Below are positions 29,125-37,997 of a stretch of DNA of 64,000 bases, piece after piece. The notes beneath the pieces are model-generated. The model searched no databases. It saw nothing but the letters and a program-made list of their open reading frames with translations, and was not told the DNA's origin. The position numbers and the translations under genes are program-made. Origin of the DNA: Sphingobium cyanobacteriorum (GTDB lineage: Bacteria; Pseudomonadota; Alphaproteobacteria; Sphingomonadales; Sphingomonadaceae); NCBI RefSeq assembly GCF_030580935.1, contig NZ_JAUQOM010000001.1, positions 372,001-436,000 on the forward strand, read 5' to 3'. The first letter of the stretch is position 1. The number at the start of each line of letters is the position of its first letter.

Positions 29125-29285
29125 CCGGGTCCGGGGCGACGCGGAAACGGCCTTATATCAGAGCGATGATCCTGACCCGTGCGCGCCAGGACGAACGGGT
29201 TCTGATCAAAGCGATTTGCTATTAGCAACCAATTAACGCTCTCTCCTAGCAACTCGTCCATTTTCGGTCGCCTAGGCTGCGTCCC
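29125..29285. promoter_or_regulatory. Intergenic region upstream of the PilZ gene with a 13-bp palindrome
   Basis: 161 bases, no gene. TTGCTATTAGCAA (29216-29228) is a perfect palindrome about one centre base, followed by CTAGCAAC at 29246-29253 as a possible second half-site. It could be an operator for the PilZ-domain gene; the binding protein is unknown. Confidence 0.4.
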
Positions 29286-29642
29286 ATGCCCAACTCGGTT
29301 TTCGCCAATCTCGGACATGTCCTGCGTTCACGCGATCCGGCGGTCGATCAGCGTCGCGCCAGCCGCGATCTGGTGGACATGCTCAGCCATGTCACCGCGC
29401 ACGGCCGGACACATGGCGTGCGGATCATCAACATTTCGCCCCATGGTCTGATGTGTCGCAGCGACAGCAGCTTGCTGCCGGGCGAACGGATCTGCATCTG
29501 GCTGCCGCTCCTCAAGGACCATGCCGCCGAGGTTCGCTGGGTCGAGGATAATCGCGTCGGCCTGGAATTTTTTGAACCGATCGCGCCCAAAATCTATGAT
29601 GCGATGCTGACGCTCATTCCGCCGCGCCGGACGGCCTGGTAA
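29286..29642 (+). CDS. PilZ domain protein
   Basis: 118 residues. Near the N-terminus RRASR gives the Arg-rich c-di-GMP motif (RxxxR), and IINISPHGLMCR corresponds to the D/NxSxxG motif; VRWVEDNRVGLEFFEP supplies the end of the beta barrel. The first Asp of DxSxxG is Asn here, which other binders tolerate. Probably senses c-di-GMP to alter motility or surface behaviour. Its stop is six bases from the convergent recG stop. A start at 29286 lacks a clear ribosome site. Confidence 0.85.
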   Translation: MPNSVFANLGHVLRSRDPAVDQRRASRDLVDMLSHVTAHGRTHGVRIINISPHGLMCRSDSSLLPGERICIWLPLLKDHAAEVRWVEDNRVGLEFFEPIAPKIYDAMLTLIPPRRTAW

Positions 29643-29648
29643 TCCGCC

Positions 29649-31709
29649 CTACCCGCCCCGGAGCAACCCCACGGCCGCATCCTTCTCGAACAGATAGAGG
29701 CACGTCCGCGCCGCCTGCCCGCGCACACTGTCCAGCCCGCCGTCGCGCTCGATCAACAGATGCGCATCATCCCGCGCACTGTCCACCAGCGCCGCGACAT
29801 GCTCCGGCGTCGCGAGCTTCAGCGCGGCTTCGCCCGACTGGCGCGTACCCAGCACTTCGCCCGCGCCGCGCAACTCCAGGTCCGCCTCGGCGATGCGAAA
29901 CCCGTCATTTGTTTCCCGCATCAGTGCCAGCCGCGCGCGCGATGTCTCACCCAGCGCATTGCCGCGCAGCAGCAGGCAGGTCGATGGCTTGTCGCCGCGT
30001 CCCACCCGTCCGCGCAACTGGTGCAACTGCGCCAGGCCAAAGCGATCCGCGCCCTCGATGATGATGAGGCTGCTGTTGGGCACATCGACGCCGACCTCGA
30101 TCACCGTGGTCGCGACCAGTATCTGGGTGCGATTGGCGGCGAAGGCTTCCATCGCCGCATCCTTGTCCGGCCCCTTCATGCGCCCATGGACAAGGCCCAC
30201 CCGCGCGCCGAACCGCGCGCGCAGCGACTCCGCCCGCATTTCGGCCGCCGCCTGGTCGCTGGTTTCGCTTTCCTCGACCAGCGGGCACACCCAATAGGCC
30301 TGCCCGCCGCCCTCGACATGGCGGGCGAGCGCATCGACCACCTCGTCCAGCCGGCTCGCCGCCATCACCAGCGTCTGGATCGGCTGGCGCCCCGGCGGCA
30401 TCTCGTCCAGGCGGGACACGTCCATCTCGCCATAATAAGTCAGCGTCAGCGTGCGCGGGATCGGTGTCGCGGTCATCACCAGCAGGTGCGGTGCTTGGCT
30501 GGCCTTGTTCGCCAGCATCATCCGCTGCGCCACGCCGAAGCGATGCTGTTCGTCGATCACCGCCAGCCCCAGCGCCTTATATTGCACCGCCTCCTGAAAG
30601 ATGGCGTGGGTGCCGACCAATATGTCGATGCTGCCGTCCGCCAGCCCCATCAGCGTCGCCTCCCGCGCCTTGCCCTTGTCGCGCCCGGTCAGGATCGCGA
30701 TTTCTACGGCCAGGCCAGAGGCCATTTTGCGCAAAGTCTCGTAATGTTGCCGCGCCAGGATTTCGGTCGGCGCCAGCATCGCCCCCTGCTTGCCCGCCTC
30801 GACCGCGTTGAGCAGCGCCATCAGCGCCACCAGAGTCTTGCCCGATCCCACATCGCCCTGAAGCAGCCGCAGCATCGGCGTCGCTTGCGCCATGTCGCCC
30901 TCGATCTCCCCGATCGCGCGCCGCTGTGCGCCGGTCGGGGCGAAGGGCAGTTTCAGCATCGCGCGCAGCCGCCCGTCGCCCTCGATTCTCACGCCCCGCC
31001 GCCGCCGCGACGATTGCCGCACCAGCATCAGCGCCAGTTGGCCAGCGAATATCTCGTCATAGGCCAGCCGCGCGCGCGCCACCGCGTCGGCCGGATCGGC
31101 ATGGACCCGGCCCAGCGCCTCGCGCCATGTCGGCCAGTCCTTGCGCGCCAGCAGGCTCGGCTCGATCCATTCGGGCAGGTCGGGCGCGCGGCCCAACGCC
31201 TGCCCCACCAGATCGCGCATCCGGTTGTTGGTCAGCCCTTCCGACAGTCCATAGACCGATTCGCGCGCGGGGAGCGTATGCGCCTCTTCGGGCGGCAGCA
31301 CGTCGGGATGCACGATCTGGAGCGTGTCGCCATAGGCTTCCAGCTTGCCGGAAATGAATTTCGGTTCGTTCAGCGGCAGCAATTTGCGCGGCCAGCCGCT
31401 ATTCTTCCCGAAATAGACCAGCGCCACATGGTTGCCATAACGGTCGACAGCATGGACACGGAACGGCGCGCGCGCGCTGCCGCTGGCCTTGTAATCCACA
31501 GGGGTCAGTTCGATGCCGATCACCCGGCCAGCATCGGCCATGTCCAGTTCGCCGGTCAGATGCCGATCGACCCAACTGACCGGCAGGTGAAAGGCGACAT
31601 CGACCGCGCGCCGAAGGCCCAGCCGCTCCAGCGGCCGGGCCAGCGCAGGGCCGATGCCCTTGAACAGGGATATTTCGGCAAAGAGCGGATTGAGAATATC
31701 GGGTCGCAT
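29649..31709 (-). CDS. recG: ATP-dependent DNA helicase RecG
   Basis: 686 residues. It unwinds and reverses stalled forks and Holliday junctions. A wedge/OB domain is followed by the helicase core: Walker A LLQGDVGSGKTLVALMALL, DEQHRFGVAQR (DExH), MTATPIPRTLTLTYYGEMDVSRLDEMPPGRQPI, VATTVIEVGVDVPN, and QLRGRVGRG. Start MRPDILNPLFAEISLFKGIGP with the ATG at 31709. It is divergent from sdhE. Confidence 0.97.
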   Translation of the reverse strand: MRPDILNPLFAEISLFKGIGPALARPLERLGLRRAVDVAFHLPVSWVDRHLTGELDMADAGRVIGIELTPVDYKASGSARAPFRVHAVDRYGNHVALVYFGKNSGWPRKLLPLNEPKFISGKLEAYGDTLQIVHPDVLPPEEAHTLPARESVYGLSEGLTNNRMRDLVGQALGRAPDLPEWIEPSLLARKDWPTWREALGRVHADPADAVARARLAYDEIFAGQLALMLVRQSSRRRRGVRIEGDGRLRAMLKLPFAPTGAQRRAIGEIEGDMAQATPMLRLLQGDVGSGKTLVALMALLNAVEAGKQGAMLAPTEILARQHYETLRKMASGLAVEIAILTGRDKGKAREATLMGLADGSIDILVGTHAIFQEAVQYKALGLAVIDEQHRFGVAQRMMLANKASQAPHLLVMTATPIPRTLTLTYYGEMDVSRLDEMPPGRQPIQTLVMAASRLDEVVDALARHVEGGGQAYWVCPLVEESETSDQAAAEMRAESLRARFGARVGLVHGRMKGPDKDAAMEAFAANRTQILVATTVIEVGVDVPNSSLIIIEGADRFGLAQLHQLRGRVGRGDKPSTCLLLRGNALGETSRARLALMRETNDGFRIAEADLELRGAGEVLGTRQSGEAALKLATPEHVAALVDSARDDAHLLIERDGGLDSVRGQAARTCLYLFEKDAAVGLLRGG

Positions 31710-31724
31710 GTCTATCTGCTCCCC

Positions 31725-31776
31725 CTAGAGCATTTTCGAAGCGGTCGGAACGGCCGCTGGCTCGGAAAATGCGACA
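31725..31776. repeat. Dispersed GAGCATTTTCGA-type intergenic repeat
   Basis: TAGAGCATTTTCGAAGCGG (31726-31744) leads into a hairpin: GCATTTTC (31730-31737) pairs with GAAAATGC (31765-31772), and AGCGGTC (31740-31746) with GGCCGCT (31752-31758). The opening and closing sequences match an intergenic element I know as common in alphaproteobacteria. It lies between divergent genes, so it is not a terminator. Confidence 0.55.
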
Positions 31777-31852
31777 ACAGATCAAGCCAGCCGGGACGGT
31801 CCTTCAAACACCCGATCGGCGGACTGGACCATGCCCGCCAAAGGAACAAATT

Positions 31853-32119
31853 GTGAACGACGATCCCCAGATGCGCCGCATCAAATTCCGGGCCTGGCAT
31901 CGCGGCACGCGGGAGGCCGACTATACCGTGGGCGGCTTTTTCGAACGCTATCATGGCGAGTGGAATGCAGACGAGATCGCCTGGTTCGAACGCTTCATGG
32001 AGGAACAGGATGCCGACATCATCGGCTGGGCGCTCGGCACCATCCCCGTGCCCGACGAATGGAAAGGCCCGATGATGGACAGGTTCCTGAAACTCGATTT
32101 CGTGAAGATCGAAAACTAA
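31853..32119 (+). CDS. sdhE: FAD assembly factor SdhE (succinate dehydrogenase assembly factor 2)
   Basis: 88 residues starting with GTG at 31853 (VNDDPQMRRIKFRAWHRGTREADYTVGGFFE), with AAGGA eight bases upstream. The RGTRE motif corresponds to the conserved RGxxE needed for flavinylation of succinate dehydrogenase; the small all-helical fold with WFERFMEEQDADIIGWALG is the SdhE/YgfY family. In alphaproteobacteria it usually lies between recG and mfd, exactly as here. The frame opens further upstream but that part is shadow. Confidence 0.92.
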   Translation: MNDDPQMRRIKFRAWHRGTREADYTVGGFFERYHGEWNADEIAWFERFMEEQDADIIGWALGTIPVPDEWKGPMMDRFLKLDFVKIEN

Positions 32120-32124
32120 ATCCT

Positions 32125-32159
32125 CCCCTCCCGCTTGCGGGAGGGGCCGGGGGTGGGCC
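32125..32159 (+). repeat. REP-like palindrome, left copy of an empty pair before mfd
   Basis: CCCCTCCCGC (32125-32134), loop TT, GCGGGAGGGG (32137-32146): perfect 10-bp hairpin, followed by the tail CCGGGGGTGGGCC (32147-32159). Hairpin core and GGGGTGGG tail match the elements flanking the DUF559 gene at 16131 and 16525. Confidence 0.85.
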
Positions 32160-32179
32160 TGCGCTACCTCTGTTTCACT

Positions 32180-32214
32180 GGCCCACCCCTAACCCCTCCC
32201 GCAAGCGGGAGGGG
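32180..32214 (-). repeat. REP-like palindrome, right copy of an empty pair before mfd
   Basis: Inverted tail GGCCCACCCCTAA (32180-32192), then hairpin CCCCTCCCGC (32193-32202), loop AA, GCGGGAGGGG (32205-32214). It mirrors 32125-32159 with only 20 bases between the two tails. It ends 13 bases before the mfd start codon. Confidence 0.85.
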
Positions 32215-32227
32215 GACGAGTAGCAAA

Positions 32228-35200
32228 ATGACCGATCTCCAGACAATCCTGAAGGCCAAGGCGCCGCTCACCCTGTCGGGCGTGCCCGCCGGTTTCCAGC
32301 CCTGGCTGCTGGCCGACATCGCCCGCGCAGCCGGGGCTGCGGGCGGGCGCGCCGTTTTCATCGCGTCCGACGAGCAATTGATGCGCGCGGTGGCGGACAC
32401 GGCGCATTATTTCGCGCCGGAAATCGCGATCATCGAAATTCCCGCCTGGGACTGCCTGCCCTATGACCGCGCCAGCCCGTCGCTGCGCGCGGCGTCCGCG
32501 CGCCTCGCGGGTCTCCACGCGCTGCAAACCAGGCCGAAAGGCCCGCAACTCGTCCTCACCACGCTGGCCGCCATGACCCAGCGCACCCTCACCCCCTTCC
32601 GCGTCCGCCAGCTCGTCGCCCGGCTCGCGCCCAAGGAACGGATCGCGATCCAGACGCTGGCCACGCTGCTCCAGGCCAATGGCTATGTCCGCACCGACAC
32701 GGTGCATGATCGTGGCGAATTCGCCATTCGTGGCGGCATCGTCGACCTCTTCCCCGGTGGCGAGGACTATCCCCTGCGCCTCGACTTCTTCGGCGACGAG
32801 ATCGAAACGGTCCGCCGCTTCGATCCCGCCGACCAGCGCACGATCGAGAATGTCGACGGCTTCACCCTGCTCCCCGCTTCCGAAGCCTTGCTGGACGAGG
32901 ATACGATCAAGCGGTTCCGGGGCCGCTATCGCGAGACGTTCGGCGCAACCGCCACCGGCGACCCGCTCTACCAGGCGGTCAGCGACGGCCGCCGCCTTGC
33001 CGGCATGGAACATTGGCTGCCCCTGTTCGAGGACAAGCTGGTCCCGCTCGCCGACCATCTCGGCGAGAATGCGGTCCTGATCCGCGACCCCGGCGTCGCC
33101 GGCGCGGCGGAAAGCCGGTTCGAGGCGATCCGCGACTATCACGCCAACCGCGTCCAGGCGAAGTCCGCCGATCCCGGCTCCTACCGCCCGTTGAAGCCCG
33201 ATTCGCTGTATCTGGGTGCCGCCGAATGGGACGCGGCCGTCGCCACGCTGCCGATGCACGCCACCACCCCATTCCACGAGCCCGAAAGCGCGAGCGTGCT
33301 GGATTTCGCGGTGGACGGCCCGCGCGATTTCGCGCCCGAACGCGCACAGAACAGCAATATCTACGAAGCCGTCGGCCAGCATATCGCCAGCCTGCGCCGG
33401 TCGAAGAAAAAGGTCGTGATCGCCAGCTATTCGGCCGGCGCGCGCGAACGCCTGTCCGGCCTGCTCGCCGACCATGACGTGTCCCGCCTGGCGACCGCCG
33501 ACAATTGGCAGGAGGCGCTGGGCGTCGCCGCCAATGGCAGCGTCACGCTCACCGTCCTGCCGCTCGACCATGGCTTTACCGCGCCCGATGTCGCCGTCCT
33601 CACCGAACAGGATATGCTGGGCGACCGGCTCGTCCGCCGCGCCAAGCGCAAGAAGAGCGCCGACGCCTTCCTCCAGGAACTCGCCACTCTCTCGCCCGGC
33701 GACCTCGTCGTCCATATGGATCACGGCATCGGCCGCTATGAAGGGCTGACCCAGATCCCGGTGGCCAAGGCCCCGCATGATTGCGTCGCGCTGACCTATG
33801 CGGGCGGCGACAAACTCTATGTGCCGGTCGAAAATCTCGAAGTCCTCTCCCGCTACGGCAGCGAGAATGAAGGCGTCAGCCTCGACCGGCTGGGCGGTGA
33901 AGCCTGGCAGCGGCGCAAGGCGAAGATGAAGGAGCGCATCCGCGAAATCGCGGGTGAACTGCTGAAAACCGCCGCCGAACGCGCCCTGCGCGCCGCCACC
34001 GTGGCCGAACCCGACGCGGCCGGCTATCCCGCCTTCGTCGATCGCTTCCCCTATCAGGAGACGGACGATCAGGACCGCGCGATCAGCGACGTGGTGGAGG
34101 ATCTGGGGTCGGGCAAGCCGATGGACCGCCTCGTCTGCGGCGATGTCGGCTTCGGCAAGACCGAGGTGGCGCTGCGCGCCGCCTTCGTCGCGGCGATGGC
34201 CGGGATGCAGGTGGTGGTGATCTGCCCCACCACCCTTCTCGCGCGCCAGCACCACATGCATTTCGAGGAACGGTTCCGCGGCTTTCCCGTCAATATCGGC
34301 CGCCTCTCCCGCCTCGTCCCCGACAAGGAGGCGAAGGCGGTCAAGGCGGGCCTGGCCGACGGCACCATCGATATCGTCGTCGGCACCCATGCGCTGCTCG
34401 CCAAGGGGCTGGAGTTCAAGCGCCTTGGCCTTGTCATCGTGGATGAAGAACAGCGGTTCGGCGTCACGCACAAGGAACGCCTCAAATCGCTCAAGACGGA
34501 CGTGCATGTCCTGACGCTGACCGCCACGCCGATCCCCCGCACGCTCCAGATGGCAATGTCGGGCCTGCGCGAACTGTCCGTCATCCAGACCCCGCCGGTC
34601 GATCGGCTGGCGGTCCGCACCTATGTCATGCCGTGGGACGGCGTGGTGATCCGCGAGGCGCTGCTGCGTGAACATTATCGCGGCGGACAGAGCTTCTTCG
34701 TCGTGCCCCGCATCGCGGACCTGACCGAGATCGAGGAGTATCTGCGCAACGAGGTGCCGGAGATCAAGGCGATCGTCGCCCATGGCCAGATGAGCGCGAC
34801 GGAGGTGGAAGAACGCATGTCCGCCTTCTACGACAAGCGCTACGACGTGCTGCTGTCGACTACCATCGTCGAATCCGGCCTCGACATTCCCAGCGCCAAC
34901 ACACTCATCATCCACCGCGCCGACCGTTTCGGCCTTGCCCAGCTTTACCAGCTACGCGGGCGTGTGGGCCGGTCGAAAACCCGCGCCTATGCCTATATGA
35001 CCACGCCGGCCAACCGCATCATCACCGAAACGGCGGAAAAGCGACTGAAGGTTCTCTCCGACCTCGACACGCTGGGCGCGGGCTTCCAGCTTGCCAGTCA
35101 CGACCTCGACATTCGCGGTGCGGGCAACCTCGTCGGCGACGAACAATCGGGCCATATCAAGGAAGTCGGCTTCGAACTCTACCAGTCGATGCTGGAGGAA

Positions 35201-35701
35201 GCGATCATGGACGCCAAGGCCGGCGGCGTCGGCATCGAGCGGCGCAGCGACAGCTTCTCGCCCCAGATCAGCGTCGATGCGCCGATCCTCATCCCCGACG
35301 ATTATGTGCCCGACCTCGACCTGCGCATGGGCCTGTATCGCCGGATCAACGAGATCGAGGATCGCCAGGGCCTGGAATCCTTCGCCGCCGAACTGATCGA
35401 CCGTTTCGGCAAGCTGCCGCTGCCCACGCAAAATCTGCTCAAGATCATCGAGATCAAGCAGAATTGCGTGACCGCGAACATCGCCAAGATCGACATGGGG
35501 GCAAAGGGCGCGCTGGTCAGCTTCTTCGAGGACCGCTTCCCCAATCCGGCGGGTCTGGTCGCCTATGTGCAGCGGCTGGACGGCGTCGCCCGCCTGCGGC
35601 CTGACAGCAAGATCGTCGTCAACCGCGCCTGGCCCGACCCGCAGGCCCGCCTCAACGGCGCGCTGCAACTGTCGAAGGGACTGGCCAAGGCGGCGGGGTG
35701 A
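32228..35701 (+). CDS. mfd: Transcription-repair coupling factor Mfd
   Basis: 1157 residues. It displaces stalled RNA polymerase and recruits UvrA. N-terminal UvrB-like part (FIASDEQLMRAVADTAHYFAPEIAIIEIPAWDCLPYDRASPS as a conserved block), a CarD-like RNA polymerase interaction domain (LSPGDLVVHMDHGIGRYEGLTQI), helicase motifs GDVGFGKTEVALRAAF, DEEQRFGV, TATPIPRTLQMAMSGLRELSVI, STTIVESGLDIP and QLRGRVGRSKTRAYAYM, and a C-terminal TRCF domain. The ATG at 32228 begins MTDLQTILKAKAP; upstream frame extension runs through the repeat pair and is not coding. Confidence 0.97.
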   Translation: MTDLQTILKAKAPLTLSGVPAGFQPWLLADIARAAGAAGGRAVFIASDEQLMRAVADTAHYFAPEIAIIEIPAWDCLPYDRASPSLRAASARLAGLHALQTRPKGPQLVLTTLAAMTQRTLTPFRVRQLVARLAPKERIAIQTLATLLQANGYVRTDTVHDRGEFAIRGGIVDLFPGGEDYPLRLDFFGDEIETVRRFDPADQRTIENVDGFTLLPASEALLDEDTIKRFRGRYRETFGATATGDPLYQAVSDGRRLAGMEHWLPLFEDKLVPLADHLGENAVLIRDPGVAGAAESRFEAIRDYHANRVQAKSADPGSYRPLKPDSLYLGAAEWDAAVATLPMHATTPFHEPESASVLDFAVDGPRDFAPERAQNSNIYEAVGQHIASLRRSKKKVVIASYSAGARERLSGLLADHDVSRLATADNWQEALGVAANGSVTLTVLPLDHGFTAPDVAVLTEQDMLGDRLVRRAKRKKSADAFLQELATLSPGDLVVHMDHGIGRYEGLTQIPVAKAPHDCVALTYAGGDKLYVPVENLEVLSRYGSENEGVSLDRLGGEAWQRRKAKMKERIREIAGELLKTAAERALRAATVAEPDAAGYPAFVDRFPYQETDDQDRAISDVVEDLGSGKPMDRLVCGDVGFGKTEVALRAAFVAAMAGMQVVVICPTTLLARQHHMHFEERFRGFPVNIGRLSRLVPDKEAKAVKAGLADGTIDIVVGTHALLAKGLEFKRLGLVIVDEEQRFGVTHKERLKSLKTDVHVLTLTATPIPRTLQMAMSGLRELSVIQTPPVDRLAVRTYVMPWDGVVIREALLREHYRGGQSFFVVPRIADLTEIEEYLRNEVPEIKAIVAHGQMSATEVEERMSAFYDKRYDVLLSTTIVESGLDIPSANTLIIHRADRFGLAQLYQLRGRVGRSKTRAYAYMTTPANRIITETAEKRLKVLSDLDTLGAGFQLASHDLDIRGAGNLVGDEQSGHIKEVGFELYQSMLEEAIMDAKAGGVGIERRSDSFSPQISVDAPILIPDDYVPDLDLRMGLYRRINEIEDRQGLESFAAELIDRFGKLPLPTQNLLKIIEIKQNCVTANIAKIDMGAKGALVSFFEDRFPNPAGLVAYVQRLDGVARLRPDSKIVVNRAWPDPQARLNGALQLSKGLAKAAG

Positions 35702-35709
35702 CGAATGGC

Positions 35710-35737
35710 AGCCGGGGCGGAATCATCCCTCCCGGCT
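35710..35737 (+). terminator. Terminator after mfd
   Basis: AGCCGGG (35710-35716) and CCCGGCT (35731-35737) form a 7-bp stem, followed by TTGCATTTTG. It overlaps the last bases of the convergent GSCFA gene. Confidence 0.5.
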
Positions 35738-36961
35738 TTGCATTTTGTCTTTACGCGCGGCGAGTTCCCGTTCGCGCGCCGCGATTCTCTCGTTCCGCTC
35801 TGCAATCCTGCGGTCACGATCCGCTTCGCGTGCCGCTTTTTCCTGCAACCTGGCTTCGGCCAGCGCCTGCCTGGCTTCCTGCGCCTTCTCCCGACGCACA
35901 GAGGCCGGCCGGTTCGTCTCCTGCAATGCCCGCAACTGGACGTTGATCTGCTCCTGTTCGTCCAGCGTCAATGTTGCCGTTGCCCGGTCAGCGGCCAACG
36001 CATTCAGATAGGCAAGGCCCACATCGTCATCCGTCAGGCCGGTGCAGCAAAAATAGCGCTCAAATGCGATCATGTTCACGTCCAGAACATGCTTTTGCGG
36101 GTGGCGAAGATCATCGACGAACGGATAATGGAAGCAGTTCAGGACGACTTCATAGGCTGGATAATAATAAAAATTGTCATCATCCTTATACTCCAGGATC
36201 ACCTCGTCCACCGCGCATCGCAGACTGGCCTTCGACACGGCATTGGCCGTGAAAGGACCGATCGGCCTGAATGTCGCTGACAAGGTGACAGGGGATACGG
36301 TGAATATGATGGATGCATCCGGCCTGTGCTTGCGGATCAGCTTATAGACCGATCGCAAATTATCCTTGTTTTCCTCGACCGTTGCGACACGAAATTTGTG
36401 CCGGCCGGGATCGAACTGAGCCCTGGGAACCGCGCGCCAGAAAACCTCGCCCGTCGGCTCGTCATACCAGATTTCCGACAGGCCCAGCGTGATGATGAAT
36501 ACATCCGCCTTGTCGAACAATTCCCTGGTTGCGATCCGCACATCTTCTTCATAACCGAAATCTTCCGCCTTATAGCCATGCCACAGGGGAATTTCCGGCA
36601 CCCGGCCTTCCCACCCCCACTCGAATTGCTGACGAATGGCATAGCTGTTGACGATTCCGTCTCCCATTTCGGTAATATAGGCCTTGCCCTTCTTCTGGGT
36701 CGCGACATCATAGCCAAGGTTGTTGAGATATCCGCTGATATGGTGGGCGAAACAACTGCCGAACGCCACGATCGTCGTATCCTCGTTGATGAACGGGGCC
36801 TTGGGCATCCAGCCTGACAGGACATGCTGCGCCAGCGCCGTGGGCAATTGCATGCCCGCCTCCAAAGGCAGAAAGCGGGTGTCGGCGCCGCGCCAGAACG
36901 ACCCGCTGACCTTCTTCTCGACGCCATCGAGATCCACAACCATCATTTCGCTTTTCGCCAT
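35723..36961 (-). CDS. GSCFA domain-containing protein with C-terminal coiled coil
   Basis: 412 residues. The family signature GSCFAHHISGYLNNLGYD is at about residues 67-84, with further family blocks WGWEGRVPEIPLWHG, ADVFIITLGLSEIWYD, FTVSPVTLSATF and YYPAYEVVLNC. GSCFA proteins resemble SGNH/GDSL hydrolases and often sit with glycan genes; the substrate is unknown. The last 70 residues (REKAQEARQALAEARLQEKAAREADRDRRIAERNERIAARE as one charged block) form a coiled coil, an addition I do not associate with the core family. The ATG at 36961 has GGGAG upstream. Confidence 0.85.
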   Translation of the reverse strand: MAKSEMMVVDLDGVEKKVSGSFWRGADTRFLPLEAGMQLPTALAQHVLSGWMPKAPFINEDTTIVAFGSCFAHHISGYLNNLGYDVATQKKGKAYITEMGDGIVNSYAIRQQFEWGWEGRVPEIPLWHGYKAEDFGYEEDVRIATRELFDKADVFIITLGLSEIWYDEPTGEVFWRAVPRAQFDPGRHKFRVATVEENKDNLRSVYKLIRKHRPDASIIFTVSPVTLSATFRPIGPFTANAVSKASLRCAVDEVILEYKDDDNFYYYPAYEVVLNCFHYPFVDDLRHPQKHVLDVNMIAFERYFCCTGLTDDDVGLAYLNALAADRATATLTLDEQEQINVQLRALQETNRPASVRREKAQEARQALAEARLQEKAAREADRDRRIAERNERIAARERELAARKDKMQSREG

Positions 36962-37106
36962 GGTGCCATCTCCCGTTGAAGCGATTCCCTGGCGGACACT
37001 ATGGTACGGAACAGGATGAGGCGAGCCACAATGACAAATGCGGTTGATCGCAGATACAAACTGCAATAGCGCCTGATCCTATCATGGAAATACAGGAATT
37101 CTGAGC

Positions 37107-37697
37107 ATGGCCGAAGTTCCTTCCGAGATTGAAGAGCGTCGGGCCAAAACCAGATTATCCACGATCAGGGCGATCAAGCGCGGCGCAACCGCCATCGATC
37201 GATGGCGATCGTTAAGCGCCATGCAAACGGACCCACTCTGGACGGAAAGGGCCAGGGCTGCTGCGGCCCTGGTGCCTGCGGGCCGGAAAATACTGGACAT
37301 CGGCTGCAACGACATGGCCATCGAAGCGATGTTGACCGGCCCCGCCGCCTATATCCCGCTGGATGTCGTGGCGCGCGATTCCCGCACGATCGTCGTCGAT
37401 CTCAACAAGGATGCGTTGCCGCAAACTGACGCGGATTTTGCGCTGGGGATGGGTGTTCTCGAATATATATTCGACCTGCCCAAATTTTTCCGGGAAGTCG
37501 CGGCTCATTTTGATGATGGGCTGTTCAGCTACCATCCCTTGGAAAAAAGCCCGGCTAAGGACAGGCTTGCGATAGGATGGGTCAATGCCCTGAATAGTGC
37601 CGAACTTATCGCTCTTTTCAGATATGCCGGATTCAATTCGGTTTCCGTAACCGAATATAAGCCGGCCTTGCACTTTTATTCGATCGCAAAATCGTAA
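37107..37697 (+). CDS. Class I SAM-dependent methyltransferase-like protein
   Basis: 196 residues. The central motif KILDIGCNDMAIEAML is the SAM-binding motif I with the third Gly replaced (GCND); the acidic end of strand 2 is VVDLNKD, and FALGMGVLEYIFDLPKFFREVAAHF resembles the methyltransferase post-motif with a helix. The N-terminal 60 residues are helical and basic. Less G+C-rich than most neighbours, especially in the last third. It is divergent from the GSCFA gene by 145 bases; a joint role in modifying a glycan is a guess from context. Confidence 0.7.
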   Translation: MAEVPSEIEERRAKTRLSTIRAIKRGATAIDRWRSLSAMQTDPLWTERARAAAALVPAGRKILDIGCNDMAIEAMLTGPAAYIPLDVVARDSRTIVVDLNKDALPQTDADFALGMGVLEYIFDLPKFFREVAAHFDDGLFSYHPLEKSPAKDRLAIGWVNALNSAELIALFRYAGFNSVSVTEYKPALHFYSIAKS

Positions 37698-37997
37698 ATT
37701 AATGATATTTTACAATATGATATCATGTTTACATGCTGCGCATGGCGAATGAAAATATTCCAGTGCGGACGTCCCTCTGACCTGTCCCGCCGGATGGAAC
37801 AGCCTCATTCCTGACCCTGCCCGCACCACAAAGAGAGGCATCACCATGGCCTGCATGGCGGGCCGATGGCGCCTCGCCATGACCCGACCGGCATGCATCC
37901 ATTCCTCATCATCCGGCAAACAAGCAGCAACAGGGGAAATCTAAATCCGCTTTTGACGACCAGACAGCAAAGTCCGGCGTCACAGCAGGAGAATGAC
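37698..37997. other. A/T-rich gap with possible small ORF
   Basis: 300 bases. The first 50 are strikingly A/T-rich, with two ATGATAT words and the palindrome ATGATATCAT near 37720. A 32-codon ORF (37846-37944, MACMAGRWRLAMTRPACIHS at its start) has GAGAGG seven bases upstream; its composition is not protein-like and it may be a leader peptide or chance. Confidence 0.4.

Noticed and set aside
29760..31856. 698-codon frame opposite recG
   Set aside because: Antisense shadow; runs past the recG start without any domain.
32189..34915. 908-codon frame opposite mfd
   Set aside because: Antisense shadow of a gene with complete Mfd motifs.
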